Positions 50,923 through 60,098 are shown, numbered from the stretch's first letter. The stretch is 64,000 bases of DNA from Oerskovia flava (GCF_026163685.1 NZ_JAOXSR010000003.1:124001-188000), one strand, 5' to 3'. Notes: a model not told the origin generated them from the sequence alone. Program-made: numbers and translations.

Positions 50923-51970
50923 TACCGGTGCACTGCTGCTCGGTCTGGCGCTCCTCGTCGGGAACGCCTTCTTCGTCGGCGCGGAGTTCGCGCTGATCTC
51001 GGCGCGCCGCACGCAGATCGAGCCACGGGCGGCCGAGGGTTCGCGGCCCGCCCGGATCACGCTGCGCGCCATGGAGCACGTCTCGCTGATGATGGCCGGC
51101 GCCCAGCTCGGCATCACGATGTGCTCGCTCGGCCTGGGCGCGGTCGCGGAGCCGGCCGTCGCCCACCTGCTCGAGGTCCCGCTCGCGGCGGTGGGCATCT
51201 CCGGTGCCGCGCTGCACACGGTGGCGTTCATCATCGCGCTGACCATCGTCGTCGCGCTGCACATGGTTCTCGGCGAGATGGTGCCGAAGAACATCGCCAT
51301 CGCCGGCCCGGAACGCTCCGCGCTGCTCCTCGGGCCGATCCTCTACGGCATCGTCTGGATCCTCAAGCCGCTGATCGTGACGCTCAACTGGATCGCGAAC
51401 GTGGTCCTGCGGGCCATCAAGGTGGAACCCAAGGACGAGGTCACGTCGGTCTTCACGGCCGACGAGGTCGCGGCCTTCATCGCCGAGTCCCGGCAGGAGG
51501 GCCTCCTGGACGCGGAGGAGCACAGCCTGCTCGCGAGCGCGCTCAACATCAGCGTCGAGACGGTGGGAGCCGTCGCGGTGCCCCTGAGCGACCTGGTCGT
51601 GCTTCCGCACGGCGTGACCGCCGCGCAGGCGGAGGCCGAGTGCGTACGGACCGGGTTCTCCCGGTTCCCGGTGGCCGGGCCCGATGGCTCCATGGCCGGG
51701 TACGTCCACCTCAAGGACCTGCTCGACGTCGCGCCGGAGCGTGCCGACGACCCGGTCCCGGCACGGTGGATCCGCCCGCTGGCCTCGATCCCCGTCGCCA
51801 CGACGCTCGAGGACGCGCTCAGCGCCATGCAGGCGCGCGGCGCGCACGTCGCCCTCGTCACGAAGGACGGCGCGGTCGTCGGAGCGGCCATGCTGGAGGA
51901 CGTCGTGGAACGCCTCGTCGGAGAGGTGGCCGACGCGGCCCAGACCGGTCAGGTCGGAGGCACGGCCTGA
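50915..51970 (+). CDS. CNNM/CBS-domain membrane protein, second of two
   Basis: 351 aa; GTG start preceded by GGAGGAGG and overlapping the previous stop by 8 bases. CNNM helices (LLLGLALLVGNAFFVGAE, VLGEMVPKNIAI) and CBS pair (SRFPVAGPDGSMAGYVHLKD, VVGAAMLEDVVERLVGEV). It lacks the C-terminal CorC domain present in the first protein, so the pair probably forms a heteromer. Confidence 0.94.
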   Translation: MADTGALLLGLALLVGNAFFVGAEFALISARRTQIEPRAAEGSRPARITLRAMEHVSLMMAGAQLGITMCSLGLGAVAEPAVAHLLEVPLAAVGISGAALHTVAFIIALTIVVALHMVLGEMVPKNIAIAGPERSALLLGPILYGIVWILKPLIVTLNWIANVVLRAIKVEPKDEVTSVFTADEVAAFIAESRQEGLLDAEEHSLLASALNISVETVGAVAVPLSDLVVLPHGVTAAQAEAECVRTGFSRFPVAGPDGSMAGYVHLKDLLDVAPERADDPVPARWIRPLASIPVATTLEDALSAMQARGAHVALVTKDGAVVGAAMLEDVVERLVGEVADAAQTGQVGGTA

Positions 51971-52000
51971 CACGCTGAGGCGGTACGGGCCGTGCGCGGG

Positions 52001-52032
52001 GACCCCCGTCGACCATCTGGTCGGCGGGGGTC
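52001..52032. terminator. Bidirectional terminator hairpin
   Basis: GACCCCCGTCGACCA (52001-52015) pairs with 52018-52032 with one G-T pair, between converging genes. Confidence 0.7.
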
Positions 52033-52046
52033 TCGCGCGTGCGGGG

Positions 52047-52355
52047 TCAGCCTCGTGGACGCCAGCCGTCGGCGGGGTACCACCGGCCGCCGTAGCGTCG
52101 CGTGAGGCGCGGGTTCGAGACCTGCGCGAGCTCCGCGACGCCGTCGGCCACCGTGGCGGCGACGGCCCGCGCCGCGTCGTCGTCGGTGGCCAGGTACCGC
52201 ACGGTGATGCGGGCCTGCCCCGCGACGACGCCGACGTCGGACGCCTCGACGGTCGTGTGCCGCCGGGCGACGTCCGCGGCCGCCGGCAGGACCGCTTCGG
52301 GTGCCGTGCCGGGGTGGAGCATGCCCACGGCGAGGCTGACGCGGTAGGAGTGCAC
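52047..52355 (-). CDS. Small hypothetical protein
   Basis: 102 aa from GTG 52355 (GGAG close by). Starts VHSYRVSLAVGMLHPGTAPE, compact alpha/beta, ends YGGRWYPADGWRPRG. No signal or membrane segment; family not recognised. Confidence 0.6.
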   Translation of the reverse strand: MHSYRVSLAVGMLHPGTAPEAVLPAAADVARRHTTVEASDVGVVAGQARITVRYLATDDDAARAVAATVADGVAELAQVSNPRLTRRYGGRWYPADGWRPRG

Positions 52356-52466
52356 GGCTCCACGGTGCCACACCGCGGGCGGCACCGTGCGGGCGAGGTG
52401 AGCGACGTCACGACGACGACGGCGGCGCGCGCTTGGCAGGGAGTGCCGGGAGGCGTAGTTTTGAAC

Positions 52467-52476
52467 TGACCGGTCA
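52467..52476 (+). promoter_or_regulatory. Palindromic operator in the YhgE cluster promoter
   Basis: TGACCGGTCA is a perfect 10-base palindrome immediately after TTGAAC, a possible -35 box, and 44 bases before the ATPase-like gene. It resembles TetR-family half-sites; the TetR gene at 55931 closes the cluster. Confidence 0.6.
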
Positions 52477-52519
52477 GGCTAAATGAGTGATCGGAACCCC
52501 ACCGCCAGGAGCTGACCCC

Positions 52520-53320
52520 ATGAACGACCCCGCAGCACGCCACCTCGTCGTGCAGGACGCCACCGAGACGTCCGCCGAGTCGCCCACCGAGTCGCCCACC
52601 GAGACGTCCGCCGCGTCGCCCACCCAGGCACCCCCCGCCATCAGCGCGTTCGGGCTCCGGCTCCACGGGTCCCGGGGCCTCGTCTACGGTCCGCTCGACC
52701 TGGACGTCCAGGCCGGGGAGCTCGTCGTCCTCCAAGGGCCGCAGGGCGCCGGGCGGACGAGCCTCCTGCTGACCCTCGCCGGCCGGATGGTCCCCGACCT
52801 GACGGGGGACGGCTGGCTGCACGTCCTCGACCACGACCTGCCCCGGCAGCGAGTCGCCCTCCAGCGTCGCGCGGCGATCGCCGGCTTCGCGGGCATCGAC
52901 GACCTCGACGACGCCGTGACGGTCGCCGACAGCGTGCGCGAGCGCCTCACGTGGCTCGCGCCCTGGTACCGGCGCACCCCGCGCGTCACCGACGCCGTCT
53001 ACCGCGAGCTCGCCGGGCCCGTGTTCGGCGACCGTGAGCCTCCCGCGCTCGACTCGATGGTCTGGGACCTCGACGAGGTCGACGCCCTGCTCCTGCGCAT
53101 CACGCTCGCCCTCGCCCAGCGGCCCGCGCTGCTCGTCGTCGACGACCTCGACCAGGTGCACGACAGCGCCCGCCGCCAGCTCGTGTGGACCCGGCTCGAG
53201 GCGCTCTGCGCAGCCGGGCTGACCGTCGTCGGCTCGGTCGCCTCCGCCGGCGAGGCCGGCGCCGTGCGGTGGGAGAGCCTGCCGCAGGTCGTCCGCCTGA
53301 CCACCGGTCCGTCGGTCTGA
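52520..53320 (+). CDS. Degenerate ABC-type ATPase-like protein of the YhgE/Pip cluster
   Basis: 266 aa from ATG 52520 (AGGAG upstream). N-terminal 45 residues are a Thr/Glu/Ser/Pro repeat (TESPTESPTETSAASPT). The fold follows ABC ATPases, but the Walker A is GPQGAGRTS (Lys replaced by Arg), no LSGGQ signature is visible, Walker B is LLVVDDLDQ (catalytic Glu replaced by Asp), and the H-loop reads VVGSVAS. ATP hydrolysis is doubtful; it may bind nucleotide only. Expected partner: the YhgE/Pip protein 65 bases downstream. Confidence 0.85.
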   Translation: MNDPAARHLVVQDATETSAESPTESPTETSAASPTQAPPAISAFGLRLHGSRGLVYGPLDLDVQAGELVVLQGPQGAGRTSLLLTLAGRMVPDLTGDGWLHVLDHDLPRQRVALQRRAAIAGFAGIDDLDDAVTVADSVRERLTWLAPWYRRTPRVTDAVYRELAGPVFGDREPPALDSMVWDLDEVDALLLRITLALAQRPALLVVDDLDQVHDSARRQLVWTRLEALCAAGLTVVGSVASAGEAGAVRWESLPQVVRLTTGPSV

Positions 53321-53385
53321 CGACCAGACCTCCCCACCCGCCGAACACCTACACCCTTACCCCACCCCCTGGACGGACTGCTCTC

Positions 53386-55905
53386 GTGATCTCCCTGACC
53401 TCCACCGGTACCGAGCTGCGGCGCTTCCGCCGCGGCCTGCTGCCGAAGCTCGCCCTCGGCGCGATGGTGCTCGTGCCCCTGCTCTACGGTGCGATGTACC
53501 TGTGGGCGTTCTGGGACCCGACGGGCAACCTCGACCGGCTGCCCGTCGCGATCGTCAACGCCGACACCGGCGCCGAGCGGGACGACGGCGAGCTGCGCGC
53601 CGGCGACGACATCACCTCGACGCTCGTCGGCTCGGGTGACCTGCAGTGGGCCGAGGTGGACGCGGACGAGGCCGCGAGCGGGGTGCGGGACGGAACCTAC
53701 TACTTCGCGGTGACGGTCCCCGAGGACTTCTCCGCGCGGGTCGTGAGCGCCGGCGGGGACGACCCGCAGGCCGCGCAGATCATGGTCACCTACAACGACG
53801 CGAACTCGTTCCTCGCCTCGACGCTGGGCCGTGGCGCGATGGAGCAGGTGCAGGCCGCGGTGCGCGAGGAGATCGGGGCGCAGGCCGTCGACCAGGTCCT
53901 CGTCGGGCTCGGCAGCGCCCGGGACGGGTTCGCCGAGGCGTCCGACGGCGCCCTGCGCCTGACGGCCGCCGGCGGCGAGCTCACCGACGGCGCGGCCCAG
54001 GTCGCCGACGGCGCCGACTCCGCCGCGGACGGTGCCGGCTCCCTCGCGGAGGGCATCGGGACCCTGACGGCCGGGCTGGGCACCGCCGTCGACGGGGCGA
54101 GCGCCCTGTCCGACGGCGCGGGTGACCTCGCCGAGGGGACGAGCACCCTCGCGGGTGGAGCCCGCGAGCTCGCCGGGGGGACCGGCGACCTCGTCGGCGG
54201 CGCAGGTGCGCTCGCGAGCGGGGCGAACGACGCCACGGCGGGAGCCGCCCGGCTCGCCGACGGTGCGGCGGACGCCGGTTCCGGTGCGCGCGCCCTCGCG
54301 CAGGGTGCGTCCGCGACGCAGGCAGGTGTCGAGCAGCTCGCCGACGGTTCGGGCCGGCTCGTCGAGGGCTTCGAGGGCGATGGCGGCCTGGTCGACGGCA
54401 CCGACGCCGCGGTGGCCGGGGCGGAGCGGCTCGCCGACGGCAGCCGTCAGGTCCAGGCGCAGGTCGCCACCCTCGCCGGCAGCGTCCCGCAGCTGCGCGA
54501 GCTGCTCCAGGGGAACGTCGCGCTCCTCGAGGCGTTGCCGGCCGAGGCGCAGACGCCGCAGACGCAGGCGCTGCGCGCCGCGAACAGCGACGCGCTCGAC
54601 GCCCTGCCGGCTGACGGCGAGCTCGCGGCCGGGGCCGCCGGGGTGCAGGAGCTCGTCGACGGCGCCGACCAGCTCGCGACGAGCAGCAGCTCCGGTCTGC
54701 CGGCGCTCGCCGCCGGGGTCCGGGAGGCGTCCGACGGCGTGGCGGCCCTGGACGCCCAGCTCCGTCCCGGCGCGCAGACCGGGTCCACGACGGTCCGTGA
54801 CGGCGTCGACGGGCTCGCGGCGGGCGCGGCCGAGCTCAGCGGTGGGCTCGGTGACCTGGGCGACGGCGCGCGCGATCTCGCCCGCGGCAGCAGTGCCCTG
54901 GCCGCGGGCGCCGGTGCGCTGACCGACGGCGCGGCGCAGGTCGACCAGGGCGCGCAGTCGCTCGCGGGCGGTGCGGTGCGGGTGGACGGCGGTGCCGGTC
55001 GCCTCGCGGACGGGGCGAGCAGCCTGACCTCCGGTGCGCGCGAGCTCGCGGACGGGTCGGGCGCCGCGGCGTCGGGTGCGGACGAGCTCGCCGCGGGCAC
55101 CCGGGAGCTCGCGGACGGCGCCGGGCAGGTGGCTGACGGCGGCGGGCAGCTCACCGACGGTGCGCAGGACCTGAGCGACGGACTGGCGGACGGCGCCGAG
55201 GCGATCCCGGACGACTCCGACGCCCTGCGCACCCAGCGCGCCGACGTGCTGAGCGCACCGGTCACCGTCGCGGACACCGACGTCGCCGCGGCCGAGGGCT
55301 TCGGTGAGGGCTTCGCCCCGTTCTTCGTCCCGCTGGCGCTGTTCGTCGGTGCGCTCATCACGTGGTTGCTGCTGCGTCCGCTGCCGTCGCGCGCGCTCGC
55401 CACGCCCGCGTCCGGCTGGCGGATCGCGCTCGCGGGGTACCTGCCGGCGCTGGTCGTCGGCGCGGCGCAGGTCGTGGTCATGCTCGCGGTCATCCACTAC
55501 GGCGTGGGGATGCAGATGACGCACGCGGCCGGGACCGTCGCCTTCACGATGCTCGTCGCCGCGACGTTCCTCGCCCTGCAGCAGGCGCTCGTCGCGCTGC
55601 TCGGCGCGGCGGCAGGAAAGGTCGCGATCCTCGCGCTGCTCATGCTGCAGCTCGCGTCCTCCGGCGGGACCTACCCCGTCGAGACGACGCCCGCGTTCTT
55701 CCAGGTCGTCCACCCGCTGCTGCCCATGAGCTACGCCGTGGACGGGTTGCGGCAGACCATCACGGGTGGTGTCGACGGGCGGCTGTGGGTCGCAGTGGTC
55801 TATCTCGTCGCCGTGCTGCTAGCGTCGCTGGCGATCAGCGCCTGGCGGGCAGGGCGTCTGCGCACCTGGACGCTCGACCGTCTGCACCCGGCGCTCGTGA
55901 TCTGA
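53386..55905 (+). CDS. YhgE/Pip-family ABC-2-like membrane protein
   Basis: 839 aa from GTG 53386. One N-terminal transmembrane helix (LALGAMVLVPLLYGAMYLWA), the YhgE N-domain (LDRLPVAIVNADTGAE, YYFAVTVPEDFSA), a ~420-residue extracytoplasmic region made largely of Gly-Ala-x-x-Leu-Ala-Asp heptads, then five C-terminal transmembrane helices with the closing GVDGRLWVAVVYLVAVLLA. Family members serve as phage receptors, in ESX-like secretion and drug export; cargo here is unknown. Operon with the degenerate ATPase and TetR. Confidence 0.93.
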   Translation: MISLTSTGTELRRFRRGLLPKLALGAMVLVPLLYGAMYLWAFWDPTGNLDRLPVAIVNADTGAERDDGELRAGDDITSTLVGSGDLQWAEVDADEAASGVRDGTYYFAVTVPEDFSARVVSAGGDDPQAAQIMVTYNDANSFLASTLGRGAMEQVQAAVREEIGAQAVDQVLVGLGSARDGFAEASDGALRLTAAGGELTDGAAQVADGADSAADGAGSLAEGIGTLTAGLGTAVDGASALSDGAGDLAEGTSTLAGGARELAGGTGDLVGGAGALASGANDATAGAARLADGAADAGSGARALAQGASATQAGVEQLADGSGRLVEGFEGDGGLVDGTDAAVAGAERLADGSRQVQAQVATLAGSVPQLRELLQGNVALLEALPAEAQTPQTQALRAANSDALDALPADGELAAGAAGVQELVDGADQLATSSSSGLPALAAGVREASDGVAALDAQLRPGAQTGSTTVRDGVDGLAAGAAELSGGLGDLGDGARDLARGSSALAAGAGALTDGAAQVDQGAQSLAGGAVRVDGGAGRLADGASSLTSGARELADGSGAAASGADELAAGTRELADGAGQVADGGGQLTDGAQDLSDGLADGAEAIPDDSDALRTQRADVLSAPVTVADTDVAAAEGFGEGFAPFFVPLALFVGALITWLLLRPLPSRALATPASGWRIALAGYLPALVVGAAQVVVMLAVIHYGVGMQMTHAAGTVAFTMLVAATFLALQQALVALLGAAAGKVAILALLMLQLASSGGTYPVETTPAFFQVVHPLLPMSYAVDGLRQTITGGVDGRLWVAVVYLVAVLLASLAISAWRAGRLRTWTLDRLHPALVI
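53989..54369 (+). repeat. Coding heptad repeat block 1 (GAxxLAD, 18 units)
   Basis: 18 consecutive 7-residue units of the type G-A-x-x-L-A-D in the YhgE/Pip protein, 21 bases per unit at DNA level. Likely a long helical stalk. Confidence 0.85.
54823..55200 (+). repeat. Coding heptad repeat block 2
   Basis: A second run of ~18 GAxxLxD heptads, separated from block 1 by a Leu/Gln-rich spacer (LREL, QTQALRAAN). Together the blocks could form an antiparallel hairpin. Confidence 0.8.
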
Positions 55906-55930
55906 CGCCCGAGGACGAAGGCAGACCGAC

Positions 55931-56530
55931 GTGACCACGCAGAGCACCCCCGTGCCGTCCCGGCGCGAGCAGGCCGGCGCCGCTCGTCGCGCCGGGACAC
56001 GGCAGCAGATCATGGACGCGGCCGTGCGGCTCATCGCCGACCAGGGCTTCACGGCGACGTCGGTGGAGGACATCGCGGCCGCGGCCGGCGTCGCCAAGGG
56101 CAGCGTCTACTACAACTTCGGGTCGAAGTCGGACGTGTTCGAGGCCGCCCTCGCGAGCGGCCTCGAGCGGCTCACTCGCTCGCTGCGGGACGCGCGCACC
56201 GGGCTCGCCGGCAAGGCGGCGCTCGACGCGCTCGTCGGCTCGGTGCTGCAGCAGGTCGCCGCGCACCCGGACTTCGCGAAGCTGCTGGCCGCCGAGGTGT
56301 TCCGGGTGGGCCGCGAGTGGCAGGAGACCGTGGGGCACATCCGCGCCCAGGTCATCGAGTTCTACGCGCAGGCCCTGCGGGAGGCGCTCCCCGACCGGGA
56401 CGTGTCGCTCCTCGCCGCGGCGGCGTTCGGCGCGACGCTCGTCGCGGGCCTCGAGTGGCTCGTCTTCCAGCCCGGGCGGAGCTTCGAGGAGGTCCGGGCC
56501 GCCGTCCTCGAGCTCACGGCCGGGATCTGA
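55931..56530 (+). CDS. TetR-family transcriptional regulator
   Basis: 199 aa from GTG 55931, 25 bases after the YhgE stop. HTH at about 45-64 (TSVEDIAAAAGVAKGSVYYN); C-terminal ligand domain of the TetR_C_11-like type. Likely represses the cluster through the palindrome at 52467. Confidence 0.92.
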   Translation: MTTQSTPVPSRREQAGAARRAGTRQQIMDAAVRLIADQGFTATSVEDIAAAAGVAKGSVYYNFGSKSDVFEAALASGLERLTRSLRDARTGLAGKAALDALVGSVLQQVAAHPDFAKLLAAEVFRVGREWQETVGHIRAQVIEFYAQALREALPDRDVSLLAAAAFGATLVAGLEWLVFQPGRSFEEVRAAVLELTAGI

Positions 56531-57148
56531 CTAGGCGTCGCCGGCCGAGAGCACCGCGACGAGGAAGTCGGACCCGTCGTCGAACGGCCGCAGGTCCCAC
56601 GTGGAGAGCATGAGGTCCACCCGCAGGCCGGCCCGGCCGGCGTCGGCGACGAGGTCCGCGAACGGGTAGCCCCGCCCGGCCCCGAAGCCGACGACGGCCC
56701 GGCCGCCGGCGGCGAGGTGCGCGCGGAACCGGCGCAGCACCTCGACCTCCGTGCCCGGTGCGAGGAACGTCAGGACGTTGCCCGCGCACACGATCGCGTC
56801 GAACGGCTCCGTCACGCCCTCGGCCGGCAGGTCCAGCTCCGCGAGGTCACCGACGCGCCAGTCCGGACCCGGGTGGTCGGCCCGGGCGGCCTCGACGAGG
56901 ACCGGGTCGACGTCCACGCCCACGACGGTGTGGCCGCGACGCGCCAGCTCGCCGCCCACCCGACCGGGTCCGCACCCGGCGTCGAGCACCCGGGAGTCCC
57001 GGGGGAGCATCGCGTCGACGAACCGCGCCTCCCCGGCGAGGTCCGCGCCGTCGGCCGCCATCCGCCGGAAGCGCTCGACGTACCAGGTGGAGTGCTGCGG
57101 GTCGGCAGCGGTGCGCTGCTCCCAGCGGGTCGGGCGGGCGGTGCTCAT
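56531..57148 (-). CDS. SAM-dependent methyltransferase
   Basis: 205 aa from ATG 57148 (GAGGAG upstream). Motif I VLDAGCGPGRVGGELA, VVGVDVDP, and DAIVCAGNVLTFL define a class I methyltransferase. Its stop abuts the TetR stop with no intervening base. Substrate unknown. Confidence 0.92.
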   Translation of the reverse strand: MSTARPTRWEQRTAADPQHSTWYVERFRRMAADGADLAGEARFVDAMLPRDSRVLDAGCGPGRVGGELARRGHTVVGVDVDPVLVEAARADHPGPDWRVGDLAELDLPAEGVTEPFDAIVCAGNVLTFLAPGTEVEVLRRFRAHLAAGGRAVVGFGAGRGYPFADLVADAGRAGLRVDLMLSTWDLRPFDDGSDFLVAVLSAGDA

Positions 57149-57233
57149 CGGGGCTCCTCGTGCGGTCGTGGGGCGGCGCGGTGGCGTCAGGGTCTCTCGC
57201 CCGCGCCGACGTCCGGGGTGCCAGAATGGGCAC

Positions 57234-57911
57234 ATGCCTCCCGTTGCCGCCGCAGGTGAGCTCCTCGCAGTCTGCCGTGTCCACGCCCTGCAGGCCGACC
57301 CCGGGCCGGTCGGCGTCACCGCCATCGACAAGCGCCCCGTCGACGGGCCGGTGAAGGTGCGCGCGTTCGGGGTGTACGGCGACGTGCAGGCTGACCGCGC
57401 CAACCACGGTGGCCAGGAGCAGGCGGTGTACGCCTACGGGCAGGACGACGCCGACTGGTGGTCCGAGCAGCTGGAGCGCGAGATCGAGCCCGGCCTGTTC
57501 GGAGAGAACCTGCGGGTGCGCGGCATCCCCGTCAGCCACGCGGTGGTGGGGGAGCGCTGGGCCGTGGGCTCCGCGCTCCTCGAGGTCACCCAGCCGCGCA
57601 CGCCGTGCGCCACGTTCGGCCGCCGGATGGGCGAGGACCGCTGGGTCAAGCGCTTCGCCCAGGCGAACCGGACGGGCGCCTACCTGCGCGTCGTCGAGAC
57701 GGGGACGATCACGGTGGGCGACGCCGTCGAGGTCACGTACCGTCCCGAGCACGGTGTGACGCTCGCCGACTGGTTCGGCGCCTGGGCGAGCGGCGACGCG
57801 ACCGAGCCCGCCCGCCGTCTGCTCTCCGCGCACGCGTGCGGGGACATCTGCCTCACCGAGGAGATGCGCGCACGGGCCGAGCAGGCCGCCGGCCGCCTCG
57901 TCGAGGACTGA
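57234..57911 (+). CDS. MOSC-domain protein (YiiM-like)
   Basis: 225 aa. VTAIDKRPVDGPVKV, DVQADRANHGGQEQAVYAYG, FGENLRVRG and the MOSC cysteine in TQPRTPCATFGRRMG. Binds a sulfur or molybdenum-cofactor-linked group. CAGAAT at 57222-57227 is 6 bases before the ATG, no ribosome site: leaderless candidate. Divergent from the methyltransferase gene. Confidence 0.93.
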   Translation: MPPVAAAGELLAVCRVHALQADPGPVGVTAIDKRPVDGPVKVRAFGVYGDVQADRANHGGQEQAVYAYGQDDADWWSEQLEREIEPGLFGENLRVRGIPVSHAVVGERWAVGSALLEVTQPRTPCATFGRRMGEDRWVKRFAQANRTGAYLRVVETGTITVGDAVEVTYRPEHGVTLADWFGAWASGDATEPARRLLSAHACGDICLTEEMRARAEQAAGRLVED

Positions 57912-57961
57912 CCCGTCGGCCGACCCGCCGGCCGACCCGCCAGCTCAGGAGCCGGGGCGGC

Positions 57962-58540
57962 TCAGGCCGGGCGGCGCGGGATGCGCCCGCCACGAGGGGC
58001 CTGAGGGCCGCGCGGCGGTTCGTTCGGCGGCCACTCGCCGTCGTCGGAGCCGTCGTCCGCCGAGAACAGCAGGTTGTGCAGCCGGGTCCGCACCTCCTCG
58101 ACGCGCGGGACGTCGTACAGCGTCATCCCCGCCTTCTCGGTCGCGTCGGAGATGACGAGCGTCCCGCACCCGAGCATGCGGTCGATCAGGTCGCGCTCGG
58201 AGTTGACGTCGTTGATGCGGTAGAGCGGGATGTCCCGCCCGACACGGGTGATGATCCCCGAGCGCATCGCGATCCGCTTGTTCGTCACGACGTACGTCGT
58301 GGTCATCCACCGCAGGTGCGGCACGACGATCCAGATGATCGCGGCGAGCCCGGCCACACCGACGACGATCCACAGGACGATCGGGTCCGGCGGGGCGAGC
58401 ACGACGAGAGCGACCACCGCGGCGACGAGCAGCAGCAGGACGAGGAACGGTGCGAACAACGCCTTGACGTGCGTGCGCAGCGTCATGACCACGGTCTCGC
58501 CCTCAGCGAGGTTCTTGTGAATCTGGCCCATGGGGGTCAT
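57962..58540 (-). CDS. PH-domain membrane protein (YdbS-like)
   Basis: 192 aa from ATG 58540 (GGAGATGG upstream). Two transmembrane helices (APFLVLLLLVAAVVALVVL; VLWIVVGVAGLAAIIWIVV), then a bacterial PH-like domain (TTTYVVTNKRIAMRSGIITR, IPLYRINDVNSERDL) and an Arg/Pro-rich tail. Confidence 0.9.
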   Translation of the reverse strand: MTPMGQIHKNLAEGETVVMTLRTHVKALFAPFLVLLLLVAAVVALVVLAPPDPIVLWIVVGVAGLAAIIWIVVPHLRWMTTTYVVTNKRIAMRSGIITRVGRDIPLYRINDVNSERDLIDRMLGCGTLVISDATEKAGMTLYDVPRVEEVRTRLHNLLFSADDGSDDGEWPPNEPPRGPQAPRGGRIPRRPA

Positions 58541-58571
58541 GGTGCCATCTCCAGGGCCGGAACGGTGCAGG

Positions 58572-59225
58572 TCAACCGGCCGGAGGAAGGTTCCAGCCCT
58601 CGATCGTGCGCAGACCGTGACCGTGGCCGAGCAGGCTCACCGCGGCGGTGCCCAGCTCGAAGCGCGCGGCGAGCGCCGGGTCGACCCCCAGCCACACCGC
58701 GGTGAGCACGCGCAGGACGTGGCCGTGCGCGACGACGAGGACGTCCCCGCCGTCGTGCAGGGTCGGCTCGACGCGCTCCAGCACACGGGAGACGCGGGCG
58801 GCGACGTCGTCCAGCGACTCCCCGGGCCGGCCGCCCGGCGGGAGGGCGACGTTCACGCCGTCGCGGAAGATCTGCCACTCGCGCCCGAGCTCGTCGCTCA
58901 CGTCGGCCGCGGTGCGACCGTCGACGGGGCCGTAGTCCCACTCGGCGAGGTCGTCGTCGACCGGCGCGTCCGGGAACCCGGCGAGGTCCGCGGTCCGCCG
59001 CGCTCGCTGCAGCGGGCTCGTGCGCACGACGGCGAAGCCCCGGCCGCGACGTTCACGTCGCCGCTCGAGGTAGGCGCCCGCCGCGACGGCCTGCTGCTCG
59101 CCGGCCGCGGTGAGCGGGATGTCGGACCGCCCCGTGTGCTGGCCGGTGATGCTCCACGCGGTCTCGCCGTGGCGGAGCAGGACGAGCTGGGGGTCGGGTG
59201 CTGGTGCGGCGGCCTGTTGGCTCAC
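58572..59225 (-). CDS. Histidine phosphatase family protein
   Basis: 217 aa from GTG 59225. LVLLRHGETAWSITGQHTGR, RTSPLQRARRTA, EWDYGPVDGRT and VVAHGHVLRVL are the full phosphoglycerate-mutase-like set, with better-conserved context than the paralog at 18228. Substrate unknown (YbiV/acid phosphatase type). Confidence 0.93.
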   Translation of the reverse strand: MSQQAAAPAPDPQLVLLRHGETAWSITGQHTGRSDIPLTAAGEQQAVAAGAYLERRRERRGRGFAVVRTSPLQRARRTADLAGFPDAPVDDDLAEWDYGPVDGRTAADVSDELGREWQIFRDGVNVALPPGGRPGESLDDVAARVSRVLERVEPTLHDGGDVLVVAHGHVLRVLTAVWLGVDPALAARFELGTAAVSLLGHGHGLRTIEGWNLPPAG

Positions 59226-59427
59226 GGGCGAGCCCTTCTACGAGTGGACGAGGGCCGGTCGTGCGTGGCCTCCGCCATTCTCCCCGACCGCGAGCGCGCC
59301 GGCCCCGCGACCCCGTGCGCAGCCACCGCGGTGGGTCTTGACGGCGGGGGCCGGGTGCGCCAGGCTTGTCGAACACGTGTACGAACGTGCGGGAGTGCCG
59401 CCGACCATGTCGACGAGGAGAGGTCGT

Positions 59428-60042
59428 ATGTCCACCGAGCCAGGCCCCGTGTACGGCAGTCCGGAGTTCGACTGGTCCATCCTGACCGTCCCGACGCCGC
59501 TCGCCATGGCCCGCGGTCAGCTCGGCTTCTCCTGGCTCGAGCTCGCGGGTCGGCTGGCGACCCTCACCCAGGACGAGCTCGACTGGGAACCCGGCCTGGA
59601 CGCCCTGCGGGTGGTCCGGCGCGGGACGCAGCGCACGCCGCGGACGCTCGGCACGGGGGAGTGGGTCGCGGAGTGGCCGGCGGGGGCCGACTCGCCGCAG
59701 CCCCGGACGATCGGCTGGTTGGTCGCGCACCTCACCGAGGGCTTCTTCGAGCGGTGGGAGTGGACCTTCGGCGAGAGCTCGGCGCGGCGGGAGGACGTCG
59801 AGGTCTCGGGCGACGTCACCGAGGCCGTCGCGGGCCTGACCCGGTGGGTCGAGGCCTGGCGCGCCGGGGTGGACGGACTCGACGAGGACCAGGTCTTCAC
59901 GGTCGGGCTCAGCCAGGCGACGGAGATCGACGCCCAGGCACCGTTTGGGCACCTCGTGCTCCACATGAACCGCGAGCTCATCCATCACGGCGCCGAGATC
60001 ATGGTCCTGCAGGACCTCCACCGTGCGGGGCGCCGCACCTGA
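59428..60042 (+). CDS. DinB-family protein
   Basis: 204 aa from ATG 59428 (GAGGAGAGG upstream). Four-helix bundle with metal-site His in TIGWLVAHLTEGFF and HMNRELIHHGAEIMVLQDL. Probably a thiol transferase (mycothiol-type) or detoxification protein; reaction unknown. Intact counterpart of the remnant at 25025. Confidence 0.9.
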   Translation: MSTEPGPVYGSPEFDWSILTVPTPLAMARGQLGFSWLELAGRLATLTQDELDWEPGLDALRVVRRGTQRTPRTLGTGEWVAEWPAGADSPQPRTIGWLVAHLTEGFFERWEWTFGESSARREDVEVSGDVTEAVAGLTRWVEAWRAGVDGLDEDQVFTVGLSQATEIDAQAPFGHLVLHMNRELIHHGAEIMVLQDLHRAGRRT

Positions 60043-60098
60043 TCCGCGTGTGATCCTCGCCCGGTTCGCGCCGGTCGGGGAATCCACGGACGGACGCG

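Noticed and set aside
48379-51300. 973-codon minus-strand frame across the iron ATPase and CNNM genes
   Set aside because: It crosses three well-identified genes on the other strand and has no recognisable domain.
53338-53347. CCGCCGAACAC before the YhgE gene as a fourth copy of the interspersed palindrome
   Set aside because: Only ~11 bases match and there is no inverted partner or tail.
53989-55200. Regularly spaced repeats resembling a CRISPR array
   Set aside because: The 21-base period is the codon image of protein heptads, with no unique spacers and a continuous reading frame.
52999-55713. 904-codon minus-strand frame opposite YhgE/Pip
   Set aside because: It mirrors the heptad repeats of the real gene; composition is Arg/Ala/Gly-rich noise.
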